Under the pieces are notes generated by a model. The model saw nothing but the letters and a program-made list of their open reading frames with translations. It did no database searches and was not told the origin of the DNA. Made by a program: the position numbers and the translations under genes. 64,000 nucleotides of DNA from contig NW_025408673.1 of the NCBI RefSeq assembly GCF_020360975.1, positions 3,472,001-3,536,000 on the forward strand. Reading direction: 5' to 3'. This stretch comes from Hirsutella rhossiliensis. Taxonomy: Eukaryota; Ascomycota; Sordariomycetes; Hypocreales; Ophiocordycipitaceae. This document shows positions 8,508 through 20,109 of this stretch, piece after piece; the stretch's first letter is position 1; every line of letters begins with the position of its first letter.

Positions 8508-10544
8508 TCAGCCGTTCCCGCGGTCAGCCGTTCCCGCGGCGTCCGACGACGTCGTGCCTACCAAGCCTTCCCTCTCTTGCCTCGCGGCGTCCAAGTCGTC
8601 GCCGAGCCAGCACAGCGCCTCCCGAACGCTTCTGTCGCTTAGTTCCTCCAGTCTCGCCTGTGCGGCGGTCATCTCCCCGGGGACCCGGTTTCCCACCAGG
8701 TCCCTCTCCCGCACCTTCGACACGAGCATGATGCCGTCCAGCGTCGGGCACCGCGATAGCTGCACGTACAGGCTGTACGGGTCGCACTGCGACGGGACGG
8801 CGCGTCCGCCGACGTTGGTCGTCCTCGTCCCCCGCAGCTCGAGCGCCACGCGCTCCAGCGTCCCCCCCTGCACTTTGTAATCGGTGCACGCGAAGGCGGC
8901 GGCGCACGGCAGGCCCTTGCGGCTGACGTCGTTCTGCTGCCACGGTCGCTTCCGCTGACGCTGGACCCTGACGCTCATGGGCGTCAGCAGGATGGTGCCG
9001 GCCGGCATCCCGACGAAGTGGAAGTCCTGGTCGTCTCCGACCCCAGTATGATCGCCGCCGGCGGCCCGAAGTGGATCGTCATGTCGGCCGAGATCCGATG
9101 CCCCGGGTACGCCTTGTCGATGATGACCTCCGCCGCCGTGTAGCCGGCGCCGTTCACCAGCTTCAGCCCCTGGTGAGTGTTGTGGTTCACGACGACCGGC
9201 ATCCCCGGCACGAACATGAAGACGGCCGGCACCGGGATCGCGCTGTCGTCGCCCTGGTTCAGCATCGTGATGGCCTCTTCCTCGGTCGGCAGGCCGTCCT
9301 TCCACTTGTGTTCGGAGAGGAAGATGCGCACCGTCGACCGCTGCTGGATCTGGAACGCCAGGCTCGCCTCCATGTTGAGGTTCCACCGGTTCCTGTTGAG
9401 CGGCGTCACCACCGTGATGCCCGTTTCCCACGGGATCCGCCTGCCTTCCCGGTGGCACCTCGAGTTGAGGAGATCCAGGTCCGCGTGGTCCTGCACGCCC
9501 CGTCGGATCCGCCGCAGGAGCCCCTGCAGCTCCGGGTCGCCGGCGGCGCGCATCTGCTCGTCCAGCATGACGACGGTCGTGAACCGCCTCCACAGCGCGT
9601 GCGCCCTGTCGTGCTGGTGGCGCTGCTCGGCCCTGAACGAGCTGTCCTCGTCCCACGAGACGGCGGCGCTCGGCAGCAGGATCGACCGCTCCTGGACCGG
9701 GCGGAACTGGTGGAAGTCCCCGCAGAAGAGGACGATGGGGATGCCGCCGAAGTCCCGCCGCGATCCCCGGAGCTGGCAGAGCCGCTCGTTGACGGCGTGC
9801 AGCGTCCGCGCGCCGAGCATGCTCACCTCGTCGATGACGAGCACGTCTGTCCCGCCAGTCCATCCGGGACTGGCCGTTGACGAACCGCTCCGCCTGCTTC
9901 GGCAGCCGCACGCCGTCGACGTTCCTCGCCGTGTTCTCGCCCGGCCCTTGGTCCTGGTGAAGCCGCAGGCGGAGTGGATGGTGATGCCGTTGACCGCGCG
10001 GCGGCGGTCCCCGACGTCGCCGTGACCAGCAGGCGACTCGAGATACCCTTGGCGGCGAAGAGGCCCACGAGTGCTTCGATGACGCGCGACTTGCCGGTGC
10101 CGCCCTCGCCGCCGACGAACTGGCAGAGCTGGCTGACGTCGCCTCCGTCTCTTTCCCGCATCGAGTCCAGGTGGCGGCATATTATCGAGAAGGCGATCGC
10201 CTGTTTCTTGTTCAGCGTCAACCGTGTTCTTAAGCCTTCCCAGCCTCGACGAAGGAGGTCGACGGGCCGAGGCGGATTTCCATGCCGGCCTGCGCGTTAC
10301 CTGCCGTCTCCTCGGCTGCCGCTCCCGTCATCTGCACGTCTTCCTCCCGAAGCCGGTCAGCACGCTCCGCGCCGCTGCGCCGCGATCGGTGCCGTGGGCC
10401 GGGGCCATGCTTTGTATGCCCTGGATCATCTTCACCCTCTCCTGGAGGCGCAAGTCTGCTGCGACTTGATGGCCCTGACCTGATCCTGCGGCGGCACGGC
10501 GGCCCCGGAGAACACCTGGCCGGGCATGTTGATGTACCTCCCAC
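8508..10544 (-). pseudogene. Helitron B helicase (PIF1-like, SF1B), frameshifted
   Basis: The minus strand holds all helicase motifs across several frames: Walker A GGEGGTGKSRVIEALV near 10100; Walker B DVLVIDEVSMLGARTLHAV near 9820; GDFHQFRPV near 9715; TPLNRNRWNLNMEASLAF near 9390; and motifs V/VI FACTDYKVQGGTLERV and DPYSLYVQLSRCP near 8770-8890. The enzyme unwinds DNA 5' to 3' during rolling-circle transposition. One-base shifts near 10230, 9990, 9850 and 9040 break it. It ends at a stop at 8508. It belongs to the same polypeptide as the Rep at 10432-13242. Confidence 0.9.
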
Positions 10545-13242
10545 CCCGTTCGGTCACCATGGTGGCCTGGAGCTCGGCCGTCGAGGCTAGTGCGGATTGT
10601 TGGAAGCGGCAGAGCTGCTGCATCATTCCCGAAAGCTCCTGCGATCCCGCCGTGATCTGGTTCGCCCCGGCCGCGCTTCGCACGACGTCAATCAGTCGCG
10701 TCGCCATTCCGACGTCGTCCGACTGGTACGCCGATGCCGCCTCGTGATCCGCTTGGCCCTGGCCCTGCCCTCCCTCCCCGTCGCCGGACGAGGCTGCCCA
10801 TTGCTTGGCGTCTCGCTTGGCGTCCTCGGCGGAACGCCTGAGCAATTGAACGTTGTCGACGAGGCACGAGGTTCTCGGCGGAAGCTGCTCCCGCGCGCGC
10901 CTCCATATGTCGTTGATGTCGCCTCGCTCCTCGCTAAGAAAGGCCTCCCACGGGGTGAACAGTGCAAGATGCTGCACGGCTGCCCTATAACGAACAGAAC
11001 GGTTTAGTTGCGACGCGTTGCGATCCCTTTCAACCGCCCGTTTACCGTGCTTACCTGCGATGGCATGATCCTCGTCGTCCTCTTCAAAATCCTTGCTTAG
11101 GTACCCGTCAAGGCAGACGACGGCATGCTTCCCCGGCCGCCTCAATACCTGCACCCAGTCTTTACCCGCCACCCAGCCGCTCTCGAACGCCACCTCTCCC
11201 CAGGCACCGGAACACCCGTCCTTGCCGACGCGTTGGAGCCTGACGAGCGAAACGTAGTCGTATAGGCATAAGCCTCGTAGGACGTTTCCGCGATGATGGT
11301 ACGCCTCGGCGAAGCTGATCCGTTCGCCCGCTTCTTCCACGACGACCGACTCATCTACGGACACGTCAGCGACCGCGGTGCCGCTCTCCTGTCGAAGGTG
11401 TCGCCACCGTCTCGAGACGTGCCAGTAGAGCACCGACACGTTTAGGTACGCCCAGGCGCTGCTGCTCGTGAACTCGCTTGGGTACCCTAGCAGATGGGCG
11501 ACGACCTCGACTTGGGACAGAGCCCGCTCCGTGAAGACACGGTTCGCCACTCTCATCAGAAACTGCCGTGTCTTGTTCTTGGTTCCATCATCACCGCCCA
11601 CGACGCCACTTCCGGCGTCCTCCCCGGCCGAGACGACGGGCAGTAGATCCGCGGCGGCGGCGACGCGCTTCCACGTCGGGTCCTCTACCTTGGTCGCGTA
11701 GTTCGTGACGTAGTAGACGAGCGCCGTGGTCTTCCGCTGCGTCGCTATGAAGGAGATGTCGTGGTTGTGGCGGAGCCCCACGGCGATGGCCTTATTCCAT
11801 CGATTCACCATGGGATGCGTCCTACGGATCCGCAGCACGCCGTCCGGCGAGAAGGCCGTCTTCTCCACCAGCTTCCATGGCGCCTTGAAGCGACAGAGGT
11901 CGCCCTTTCGTCCCTTGTCGCCCAGGGAGTACTTGACGCATGTCGGACTATGGGTGTGGATCTGCGTCGCGCCGGCGCAGAAGTTGGCTTCCTCTTCGAA
12001 TGCGGCCGAGAACCGCTCGGCACTGTCCAGCAGGGACGAGACATCGGACGTCACCGAACGCTCCGCGTGGACGGCGCAAAACCCTCCTGGTCCAGGTCCT
12101 GCTTTCCGTGTGTCAGCCTGCATCCTCTTGGCCCATGACCGCGACGCCCCGCCCCTTACCTCGCAGAAGACGCTATCGACATAGCGGACGATCCGCTCGC
12201 GGTACGCCGCCTGTTCCTCGCCGTGGGCGTCGGCGAGCATCGAGCCCAGGTGCGCGTTCCCGTGTAGCCAGAGCAGCCCGTGGACGTGAAGGGAGCCTCG
12301 TTCGTTGGTCTCCACGGCACCGTAATACTGGCTGATGCGCCCGAACACCGACTCCCCCCCTGCATTTACGTAATGCTCGAAGAACAGCGCCATCTCGCGA
12401 TGGAAGAACATGGCCGAGCTCATCGGGTCGGAGACGGATAGCCGGACCCGTTTGAACGACATATCGAGGCTTCGCAGGAACGCCTCGGCCGCCTCGGGGT
12501 CGCGCGTGCGGTACGCTGCCAGCCGGAGCTTCACTGGGTTCGTAATGTCATTTGGGTTGATCGTGAACCAGATCGCGGGCACGCCGTAGCGGACGATGAG
12601 CGCCAGGATCTTGTGCCGCATGCTGAGACGGAGCTCTCGGGACATGGGCTGGCGATAACCATACAGCGAAAGGCTCCTGAGGAGCTCCTTCACGGCGTCG
12701 TCGGTCGTCTTGCCTGTGCTCTCCAGCTCGGCCCTGGCTGCCGCTAATCCGTCTGCGGTCAGCGACCGTACGATGCGCTCCACGTTGCCGAAGTTCTTCC
12801 TCGTCACGCTCAGCATGCTGACTCGACGGTTTCTCGACCGCACGCCCATGTTGAAGGCGAGGAACGCGAAGATGTGGTGCGTCGCGAACCGGCCGCCGTG
12901 GCGTCGCAGCACCGTGTCGGCCCACGTCCGAAGGCTCATGTTCCGGGACGACACGAGGTCCTGCGTCCCCACCTCCGGCTCGCGCGTGTTGGCGCCGCCT
13001 CTGCCCAGATGTAGGGTCGCTTCATCGACCGATCGCGGCCCTCCGACGCCAAATGGTAACAGCGTGGGGAAGGTCTTTGCAAAGAAGCAGGCCTCGAACG
13101 AGTCGGCGAATTCATCCCCACGGCGAATATGAATGTACGGTTCAGAACCATCGGCATGCCCCGGCTGCCCCCTTGCCGAGGATTCGACCCCGTTCTCGGG
13201 TCCGTGCCGCCGTCGGCTGCGCCGTCGCGGACGGCATCGCAT
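10432..13242 (-). CDS. Helitron B Rep domain and Rep-helicase linker
   Basis: A 936-codon open frame. Order: EPYIHIRRGDEFADSFEACF; FPTLLPFGVGGPR; RHGGRFATHHIFAFLAFNMG; PAIWFTINPNDITNPVK; HUH motif GSLHVHGLLWLHG; Cys/His stretch NFCAGATQIHTHSPTCVKYS; the two-tyrosine motif LVYYVTNYATK (Tyr-x3-Tyr, catalytic in Helitron Rep); and the linker VQHLALFTPWEAF. It reads through the intron at 12099-12159 only because a one-base loss just after it compensates. A shift near 13200 parts it from the N-terminal domain and another near 10440 from the helicase. Confidence 0.9.
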   Translation of the reverse strand: MRCRPRRRSRRRHGPENGVESSARGQPGHADGSEPYIHIRRGDEFADSFEACFFAKTFPTLLPFGVGGPRSVDEATLHLGRGGANTREPEVGTQDLVSSRNMSLRTWADTVLRRHGGRFATHHIFAFLAFNMGVRSRNRRVSMLSVTRKNFGNVERIVRSLTADGLAAARAELESTGKTTDDAVKELLRSLSLYGYRQPMSRELRLSMRHKILALIVRYGVPAIWFTINPNDITNPVKLRLAAYRTRDPEAAEAFLRSLDMSFKRVRLSVSDPMSSAMFFHREMALFFEHYVNAGGESVFGRISQYYGAVETNERGSLHVHGLLWLHGNAHLGSMLADAHGEEQAAYRERIVRYVDSVFCEVRGGASRSWAKRMQADTRKAGPGPGGFCAVHAERSVTSDVSSLLDSAERFSAAFEEEANFCAGATQIHTHSPTCVKYSLGDKGRKGDLCRFKAPWKLVEKTAFSPDGVLRIRRTHPMVNRWNKAIAVGLRHNHDISFIATQRKTTALVYYVTNYATKVEDPTWKRVAAAADLLPVVSAGEDAGSGVVGGDDGTKNKTRQFLMRVANRVFTERALSQVEVVAHLLGYPSEFTSSSAWAYLNVSVLYWHVSRRWRHLRQESGTAVADVSVDESVVVEEAGERISFAEAYHHRGNVLRGLCLYDYVSLVRLQRVGKDGCSGAWGEVAFESGWVAGKDWVQVLRRPGKHAVVCLDGYLSKDFEEDDEDHAIAGKHGKRAVERDRNASQLNRSVRYRAAVQHLALFTPWEAFLSEERGDINDIWRRAREQLPPRTSCLVDNVQLLRRSAEDAKRDAKQWAASSGDGEGGQGQGQADHEAASAYQSDDVGMATRLIDVVRSAAGANQITAGSQELSGMMQQLCRFQQSALASTAELQATMVTERGGRYINMPGQVFSGAAVPPQDQVRAIKSQQTCASRRG
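12099..12159 (-). other. Intron in Helitron B Rep gene
   Basis: 61 nt, donor GTAAGG, branch-like GCTGAC, acceptor AAAGCAG. The spliced codons E-DLDQEG match copy C (EDLDQEGFRAVQAERS). In this copy one base is missing after DLDQEG, so the spliced frame shifts while the unspliced frame happens to stay open. Confidence 0.65.
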
Positions 13243-15653
13243 GCGAAGCGCAATTTGTCGACGTCGGCTACGTCGGGCGGTCCGTCCAGCGCAAACATTC
13301 CCGACGAGGTCACCTCGTTGATCGTCTTCGCATCATCACCGGTCTCGCCGTCGCTCTGGCCGTGCGCCTCGTGCGCCTCGTTTGACCCTGGCTCGCCGGC
13401 CTCGCGACTCGTCCTGCTTTCCCCTTGGTTCAGCAGAGCGAGGACTTCTTCGATCTCTACCGCCCCCTCGTCGTCCATGGCCCGCTCCGTGGGCGGCACG
13501 ACGTGCGCCGTCCTCGTCTTCTCCCACGCCGACGGCTCGTTCCGCTCCAGGCGCCCGTACACCAACGGCGGCACCCCGTGGGCCGGGTCTCCCCAACTCT
13601 CCATCTCCGCCACGTCGATCTCGATCTCGGCGTAGTGTGGGTTGTTCCTCTTCAACCAGATGAGGGCCCTCTCGACGACACGCCGCCTCACCGACAGCAG
13701 ACCCGACAAGTCACTCGGTGTCGGCCTTACCGCACCCTGCCACGAGACGTGGATCTCGTCCATTACCCGGAAGAATGGGTGCGGCAGCACCTTCGTCAGC
13801 AATTCCTGCACGTTGTTCGGGAACACCGTGATGTGGCCCTTGACGTGCTTGGGATATCTCAACGTCTGCTTCGGGCCGCCTGAGACGTTGTACCTTGTGA
13901 CGAACCCATAGCACGAGTTCAGCGCGATCAGCTTCTCCTCCACCGGCGTCAGGCCCTTGAGCTCATCCGGGAACATGTGCTCGCAACCGAGGCAGCTATG
14001 AAGACGCGCCGCCGGCGACAGCCCGCCGCGCGCCAATTGTCGAAAACACTCCGCGCAGACCGGGACAGATTCACCCTCGCGAAAGCAGCCACGGCACGCA
14101 AACGGCGAGCTCCCGCCCTTGCAGATGGGACTTGACCGCCACCGGTCCCATGATATCTCCCTCAGCTCTTCTCTTGCGCGCTTCCGGTAGCATAGCATGC
14201 ACGTCCGTATCGGCAGCGTGTCTACGTCATGGAATGCCCGATAGAAGCCTCGCACCGTTGATACCCTCCTCTCGTCCGATACTGGTATGCACCAGGTTTG
14301 CTCGTTGGATAGCCTCTCCTTGACGGCGAATTCCTCTTCAAGGTAACGTAAGACGCTGGCCAAATCTTCCGCCTGCAGCTCACTCCTCCTCTGCCTCCGA
14401 TGACCGACTCGGCTACGTTTCGGCGGGAGCTGGTCTCGGTCGGGCTGGCGGATCCGCTTCCTCTGTTCCACGGGCGGCGAAGACGTCGCCGCCGGCTCGA
14501 CTCGCCTCGGCCGATCCTCTTCTCCCGCCGCTGCCTGGCGTGGTGGCCGTGATGCCAAGCGTCCGGATGACTGTCCATCTCCTGCTTCATCTTCCGTCTC
14601 TTTGGGTTGGATTGGCTGAACGAAGGGCTCCTTGGCGGCCGTGGATGAAATCCCGACCGTCATTGCCGGCCAATCCTGCCCTGCCTGGCGTGACGGACGT
14701 GGTGATGACCATCCGGATGACTCCGCGTCCCCTACTCCATCTTTCGTCACTTTGGCTTGACTTGGCTGGATGAAGGGCTCCCTGACGACTCTAGGCGAAC
14801 CCCCAGCAGCACCCGCCAGCCGATCCTGTCCTCCTGGGCCAGTTGAGTGTCCGTCAAGGGGTGGCATATTTCCGGCCGCGTCCCCGATCTCTTTAGGCTG
14901 TATGGGTTGGGGTGAGTGCTGGCATGCGTCTTCCGGCCGAAATCTTAGCCTGACAGTCGGTCTTCCCCTCCTATGCTCCCCCGCCACGCCCGCTGCCCGC
15001 TCGACAAGACCTCTCAGGGTTATCTGTGCGCCATCGCTCGGTGACCTGGGCCTGACCGTCTCGAAGCCACCCCCAACCGCAACGGACGATTCACCGATGC
15101 CTGACCCTTCGTTCCCCCTGACAAAGGCCCCCGGCCTGCCCCGCACGTTTATCGATGCTGAACGTGGCGTTTGCCCCCCCCCCAAGGGGGCCCCATCGCC
15201 GCGCGTCGTTTTCTTCCGCGGCCAACCGCCTCTCCGACTTCCCTTAGGCATCGCTCTTTTCACTCCTTCCGCTTGTTCCCTTCGCGAGCCTTCCTCGGAC
15301 GCCGGCACCGGCTTCGCCTCGATTGGCCGCAGCCCAAGTGCCCCGCCAGCTTGACTCTCATGGCCTAACGCCCGCCTCGGCCCTTCCTTCGTTGCGCTCG
15401 GTCTCGCCTCCGCAATGCTCCTCGTTATAGCGACTGCCGCTGGCCCGACGTTAGACCCGCCCTCGTCCGGTGGAGCTATGTGTCCGGCCGCGTCCCCGAT
15501 CCCTTTGGGCCGGATGGGTTGGGGCGAGTGCCTGCTACGCCCTTCAGCCGAAATCTTATTAAACGTGATGCTTGCCCTCCTCTGAAGTGGCACCATCGAC
15601 GTGCGGCAGCCTTTTCCCAGCTGACCGCCTCGCCGACTTCGCTGAGGCAACAA
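12936..15653 (-). pseudogene. Helitron B N-terminal region: repeats, basic stretch, DUF6570-like domain
   Basis: A 905-codon frame. The first 400 residues are low complexity with recurring blocks (QPIRPKGIGDAAG, QPIQPKEIGDAAG, QPSQAKVTKDGVGD, QPIQPKETEDEAGD). Then come QLPPKRSRVGHRRQRRSELQ (basic, likely nuclear) and the Cys-rich domain CMLCYRKR, CRGCFREG, CAECFRQ, GCEHMFPDELKG. VKGHITVFPNNVQ and DEIHVSWQG follow, then the SSGMFALDGPPDVADVDK linker. After about 13240 the frame leaves the family sequence, which resumes in the frame of 10432-13242, so an indel lies near 13160-13240. Confidence 0.85.
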
Positions 15654-16937
15654 TCTTTTGAGTGCTTCTGCTGCCCCTCGTGAGTTCCTCGGACGCCGGC
15701 GCCTTCTTCGCCTCGATAGGCCGCAACCTAGGTGCCGCGCCCGCTTGACTTTCGTCGCCCGACCCCCGATTCGGCCCTGTGTCCGTTGCGATCATCCTCG
15801 CCTCCGCAATGATCCTCGTTGCAGCAGCGGCAGCTCCACTGTCTCCGGTTCACCCTCTCCTACCACCGACCTAACGTCGCCCTAGGATTCTCCCCAAACT
15901 TATATTTCCCTTACGGTAAGGGTCTGCGAACAAGCGAGGAATTACGAAGCCTTCGCCCGAGGTGTGATCCAAGGCCACCCCGCTTGCAAGCGATGGCAAC
16001 CTTATGGTCTCGATACCATGCAGGCAACACGGCAGTACCTGGTCCGGGAGAGGCCCCCCCTCCCCATCTTTTCCCCCTTCTCCCCCTCCTTCCCTACCTT
16101 ACCGCCATGTGTCTATCCCTACGGACGGCCTTGACCAGCCCTAGCCCAGGCACTGATGCTGCAGCTCTATCTAGCGCGGCCTTCTCCTGGTCGACTCTCC
16201 TGGCAGCTCCTATTTGACCGTTGCCAAAGGGCGTCCAATCGGGCATTATACTAAGACATTCTCCTTCCTTGGTATCTCTTACCATCCCCGCCGCGCCGAA
16301 ACCAGGAATCGCCCTGCCATCCGGCTCCGCTCGCCTAGCACGGTGGTTTTTAGGTCCGTCTTGCCCGACCTTCCCTGTCAACCCTATCCGCGACCTTCCT
16401 TATAGCCGCTCTCCGTGCGCTTGTTTATATTATATGATGTTCGGTCGACTTCTTCTACCCCTACTGAAGACGGCATGCTAGTCATCATACGGCAAGGCGA
16501 GGAAGGCCGGGACTCGGTTCCGTGTGTCGACCTGGCTTGCTTTATCCCCCTATCTTTCGGCCTTCCAACACGCCCCTTGTGCATGTCCTTCCGCAATAAT
16601 GTCCCCCTTTATGCATTGGGCCTCTATTCTCCCGGACTTTCCGGGCTTCCTCTAGACCTATCGGCAGACGAGTCTGCCGACAGCCCTGCCGGACTCTTGA
16701 GTCCGCGTCACCCTTGGTGCCTGACTGGAGCCCAGCTTCGCGACACCACTGCGTATCCCTTCGACATCTAGGCAAACACTTGCCGTGGCAAAACTCCTCA
16801 CATTTCCCGGCCAATCTATATCACCCTTGGTTCATTCTACGCACGTTTACGCTCGATCTCCTCCTTACTCCGCTCTTAACGCTAGGCAGCGGTCGTTCTA
16901 CGGGCGCGACGAGTCTATCGACCTGCCCAGGTGCACG
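15654..16937. other. Divergent promoter region of Helitron B
   Basis: About 1.3 kb between the Rep gene and the accessory gene. Further repeats of the N-terminal block type continue to about 15800. Beyond that I see no convincing gene and no close match to the corresponding region of unit A. Confidence 0.45.
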
Positions 16938-17118
16938 ATGTCTTCCTCTCTACATCCTACCGACCTGCCCGCACCGCACCTCCGAAGCCGCTCGATAGCC
17001 AAACCGGCGCTGGCGGTGATATGTCCGTGATGCTTTTCGTCCAAACCGACTGCCCCGCCAGGTTTGCCCACCTGGACGAACACCGCATCAAGGGACTTAA
17101 CGCCGAAGCCATGGCCCG
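16938..17118 (+). pseudogene. Helitron B accessory gene, 5' piece
   Basis: Start ATG at 16938 (MSSSLHPTDLPAPHL), one frameshift, then GGDMSVMLFVQTDCPARFAH and NAEAMAR, matching copy A residue for residue over most positions. It is cut at 17118 by the Ty3/gypsy element; the gene resumes at 23266. Removing the element and one GCCCG duplication gives EAMARVLLPP in frame, as EAIARVLLPV in copy A. Same inferred role as 5220-6646. Confidence 0.65.
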
Positions 17119-17375
17119 TGTCACGACCCTGCGCGCCAGCGTAGAGACACCAGCGCAGAACCTCACCAGTGTCACGTGCCCAAGCAGCATCACGTGCCCA
17201 CGTGCGACCTCGTGCTTACCTGAGCGCTGCTGAGGTAACCTCGTGCATATGCACATAAGGGCCAGCTCGGTCGTGTAGTCTAGTCTTTCTTTCTTGCTCC
17301 TTAGCTTTGAGTCTTCGTTCATAGTGCCAATACATCTTTATAGCCGTCAAGGCTCGTATGTGCCTGGCCGTAACA
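17119..17375 (+). repeat. 5' LTR of the chromovirus
   Basis: 257 bp, starts TGTCACGACC, ends GGCCGTAACA. Contains three CACGTG sites within about 40 bp (17160-17205) and the palindrome TTACCTgAGC...GCTgAGGTAA just after them. No canonical TATAA, unlike the solo LTR at 1851-2072. Confidence 0.95.
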
Positions 17376-17777
17376 CTACTCAAAGCTCAATAAGATCGCT
17401 TGCCAGCGATTAAGCAAATAGGCACCGAGCTTTCACGTCACACGCGCCTGACGTAAATCCAGCGCATCCGTTCTGACCGTTCCGACCAAGACTCCGACCA
17501 CCGACCAAGTGATCCTCAAGGCTGAGATCACGTCCGTTCCGACCAAGACTACGCGTGTGTGTAGTCGTCCGACCAACCGTTCCGACCAAGGGATTCGTCC
17601 CGTCTGACCTCCGACCGTCCCTGCTCGTGCAGGCATCTGACCGTGATTCCGCGTGGTATCATTTCCGACCCTAGACTCTGACCTCGAGACTATGATATCC
17701 GAGGAAGCCCTGCCTCTGATCAGCCTCGCCGTTCTGCCCGGCTTGCTGGCCAAGCCACTGAATCCGAAATAGCAGCC

Positions 17778-19587
17778 ATGGCTGCCCCGAGCCCCCAAGA
17801 CGCTCTCATCCGCGAGATGAGGGGACAGATTGCGGCCTTAACGGCCCGTCTAAATGAACGCTCTCCGTCTGTTGAATCAAATCGACAGCACCGGGAGCCC
17901 TCGACTGCTTTTGCCGGCCCAAATGGCCCGGCCTTCCGACCAACAGGCAAGCTTCCCGGCCCTGTTTTGGCCCCTTCCCAGAGGGCAAGAACCCCGAGTA
18001 CAGCGACGCCGCCAAATCGCGCATCAAGGTCTCGCGACGTTCTCAGGAAGAAGGACGAGTTCCATTCCTTCATCCGAGCATAAAGAACAAATTTGACGAA
18101 GACGTACGAACCTTCCGGACTGAGAACAGCCGGATGGTCTGTCTGTATAACCTGCTCGAGGAAAAGCCCGCCGAGCACTTGAAACCCGCTTCTCCTCTGA
18201 CACTCGACCCTTCTCTGGAGTGGCAGAGATGATCCAAGCCCTTGAGTCCGCCTATGGCAATCCGAATGAGCTTTCCGAGGCTCTTGACCGCCTGCAACGC
18301 CTCCAGTTTACCGTGAATGGGAAGACCGACATTGTGGACTTTCTTGCGGAATTTGACTACTTAACTGCGACCGGTCGTGTGCCCGAGGACCAGATGAAGC
18401 ATACCTTGTGGCAGCACATCCCGGCCAACCTAGATAACAGCCTCTTGACCAAGACCCGTGACGAGTCCGTGACCTACGAGGTTTTCTGTGGGTTCATTAA
18501 GGACGCTGTCCACTGCCAGAAGAGGAGTATGAGGCAGACACAGGACTCCCGCTCTTCCGACCGATCTCGCCGCGCGCCGACTAAGACTGCTCCGACTACC
18601 GCCAAGACTCCGAACAAGACCGGCTCGACCCCTATCACCTCGCGTGATGCTGGCAGAGCCTTGACCGACGATGAGAAAAGGGCCCATTGGGATAATGGCA
18701 CCTGCTTTATTTGTGGAAAAACAGGGCACCTCTCTCGCGAGTGTCCCGACCGCACCCATGCTGTCTCCCGTGTCGCCTTCGTCCCTGTCCCTGCCAACGA
18801 CTCTGATCAAGATTCGAAACGAATAGGACCATCACAAGTCTCCTTGATGGTCCCTAAGGTGTCACAGATAGCGAGTAGGTCTAGCAAGTCATTCACTCAG
18901 CCAAGTCAAGTCCAAGTGGATGGTGTGAGCCTACCTGCCCGCTCCCTCTGTGATACCGGAGCCGAAACCCGTTTGCTGGTTAGCCCAACCTTCGCCCAGT
19001 CCGCCGCCCAAAGACTCGGAGCCCAGATTAAGGAGCTCCCGAGTCGGATTCCCCTCCAAGACTTCCGTGGAAAGCCAGCCGGCTATATCCAGAAACAGCT
19101 GGTCGCCACTTTCGTCATCGATGGCCGTTCGTTCGCAAACGAGACATTTGATATAGCTGAGTGTGGCCATGATATCTTTATCGGTCTTTTCTGGATGCGG
19201 GAGAAGCGCCTCCTGCTTGACTGCGCCGCCCGACAGATCATCTGGCCAGATGATCTTCCTGCCTCGCCAAGTTCTCCCCGACGATCCAGCTCTCTCGTCA
19301 AGCCCCGCTCTCGGGTCGGATCGACCCTAAGATCCAGGCCGACGCTGAGAGGCGGAACCGCCTGCTCGAGAAAGAGGAGAAACGCTACCGGATCCTCCAC
19401 AAGAACTGGCGCCGCTCTGATCAAGCTCCTCCGGCCTCTGTCCCGACCCCGTTACCGACTCCGTCTCCGTCGTTTCAGTCCAAGTCTCCGTCTGCCAAGA
19501 AGTCTGTCCGTTTTCAGCTCACGACCGCCCCTGCTACCGACTTCGTCTCCGTCGCCTCGGTCCAAGCCTCCGAAGATCAAGCCCTGA
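17778..19587 (+). pseudogene. Chromovirus gag and protease
   Basis: Starts at ATG 17778 (GCAGCCATGGC). Gag runs over at least two frames: 17778-18083, a bridging frame with FDEDVRTFRTENSRMVCLYN, then 18220-19587. The last has EALDRLQRLQFTVNGKTDIV, the zinc knuckle CFICGKTGHLSREC (C-x2-C-x4-H-x4-C) near 18710-18750, and the aspartic protease active site LCDTGAETRLLV near 18950. Near 19250 the conserved text switches frame again (DAERRNRLLEKEEKRYRILH). Shifts near 18050, 18210 and 19250 would block a normal polyprotein. Confidence 0.88.
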
Positions 19588-20109
19588 TTAACGCTCTGGT
19601 CTGCCAAGTAGAGTCTCACGAGAGATTCGAACAGTGGAACGAACTCGAACCGTTGATGCCCGGGATCCAGTCCAGCTCGAGCCAAGCTCCGGCCTTGACC
19701 AGACCGTCCCTAGTGCTCGAACCATTGCTAAAGTCTCCCGGATCAGAAGACCTACCAGGGACAAAGCATTCCGTTCCTCAGGAGAAGACCTGAGCATGTT
19801 GCTTGTGTCCGTAGTCGTCTACCGCCCCAGCTCACCCATCTAGAGGATTCTTCTCGAAGAAAGAGGCCCACACCCTACCTTCGAGCCGACCCGGTCACGA
19901 TGTAGTCCTAGAGCTTGAGAAGCCTCTTTCGCCGACAGGACCCCATCGTACCGCACGCCCGTTAAGTATCTGCCTCTAGAGAAAGAGACTGTCGATCACC
20001 TCCGGAGATAGACTTCATCGAGCCCGATCCGAGTCCGCACGCCGCATCCGTCCTCTTCGCTCCGAAACCGAACACGACCGCCCGCCGCTTCTGCATCGAC
20101 TACCGTTGG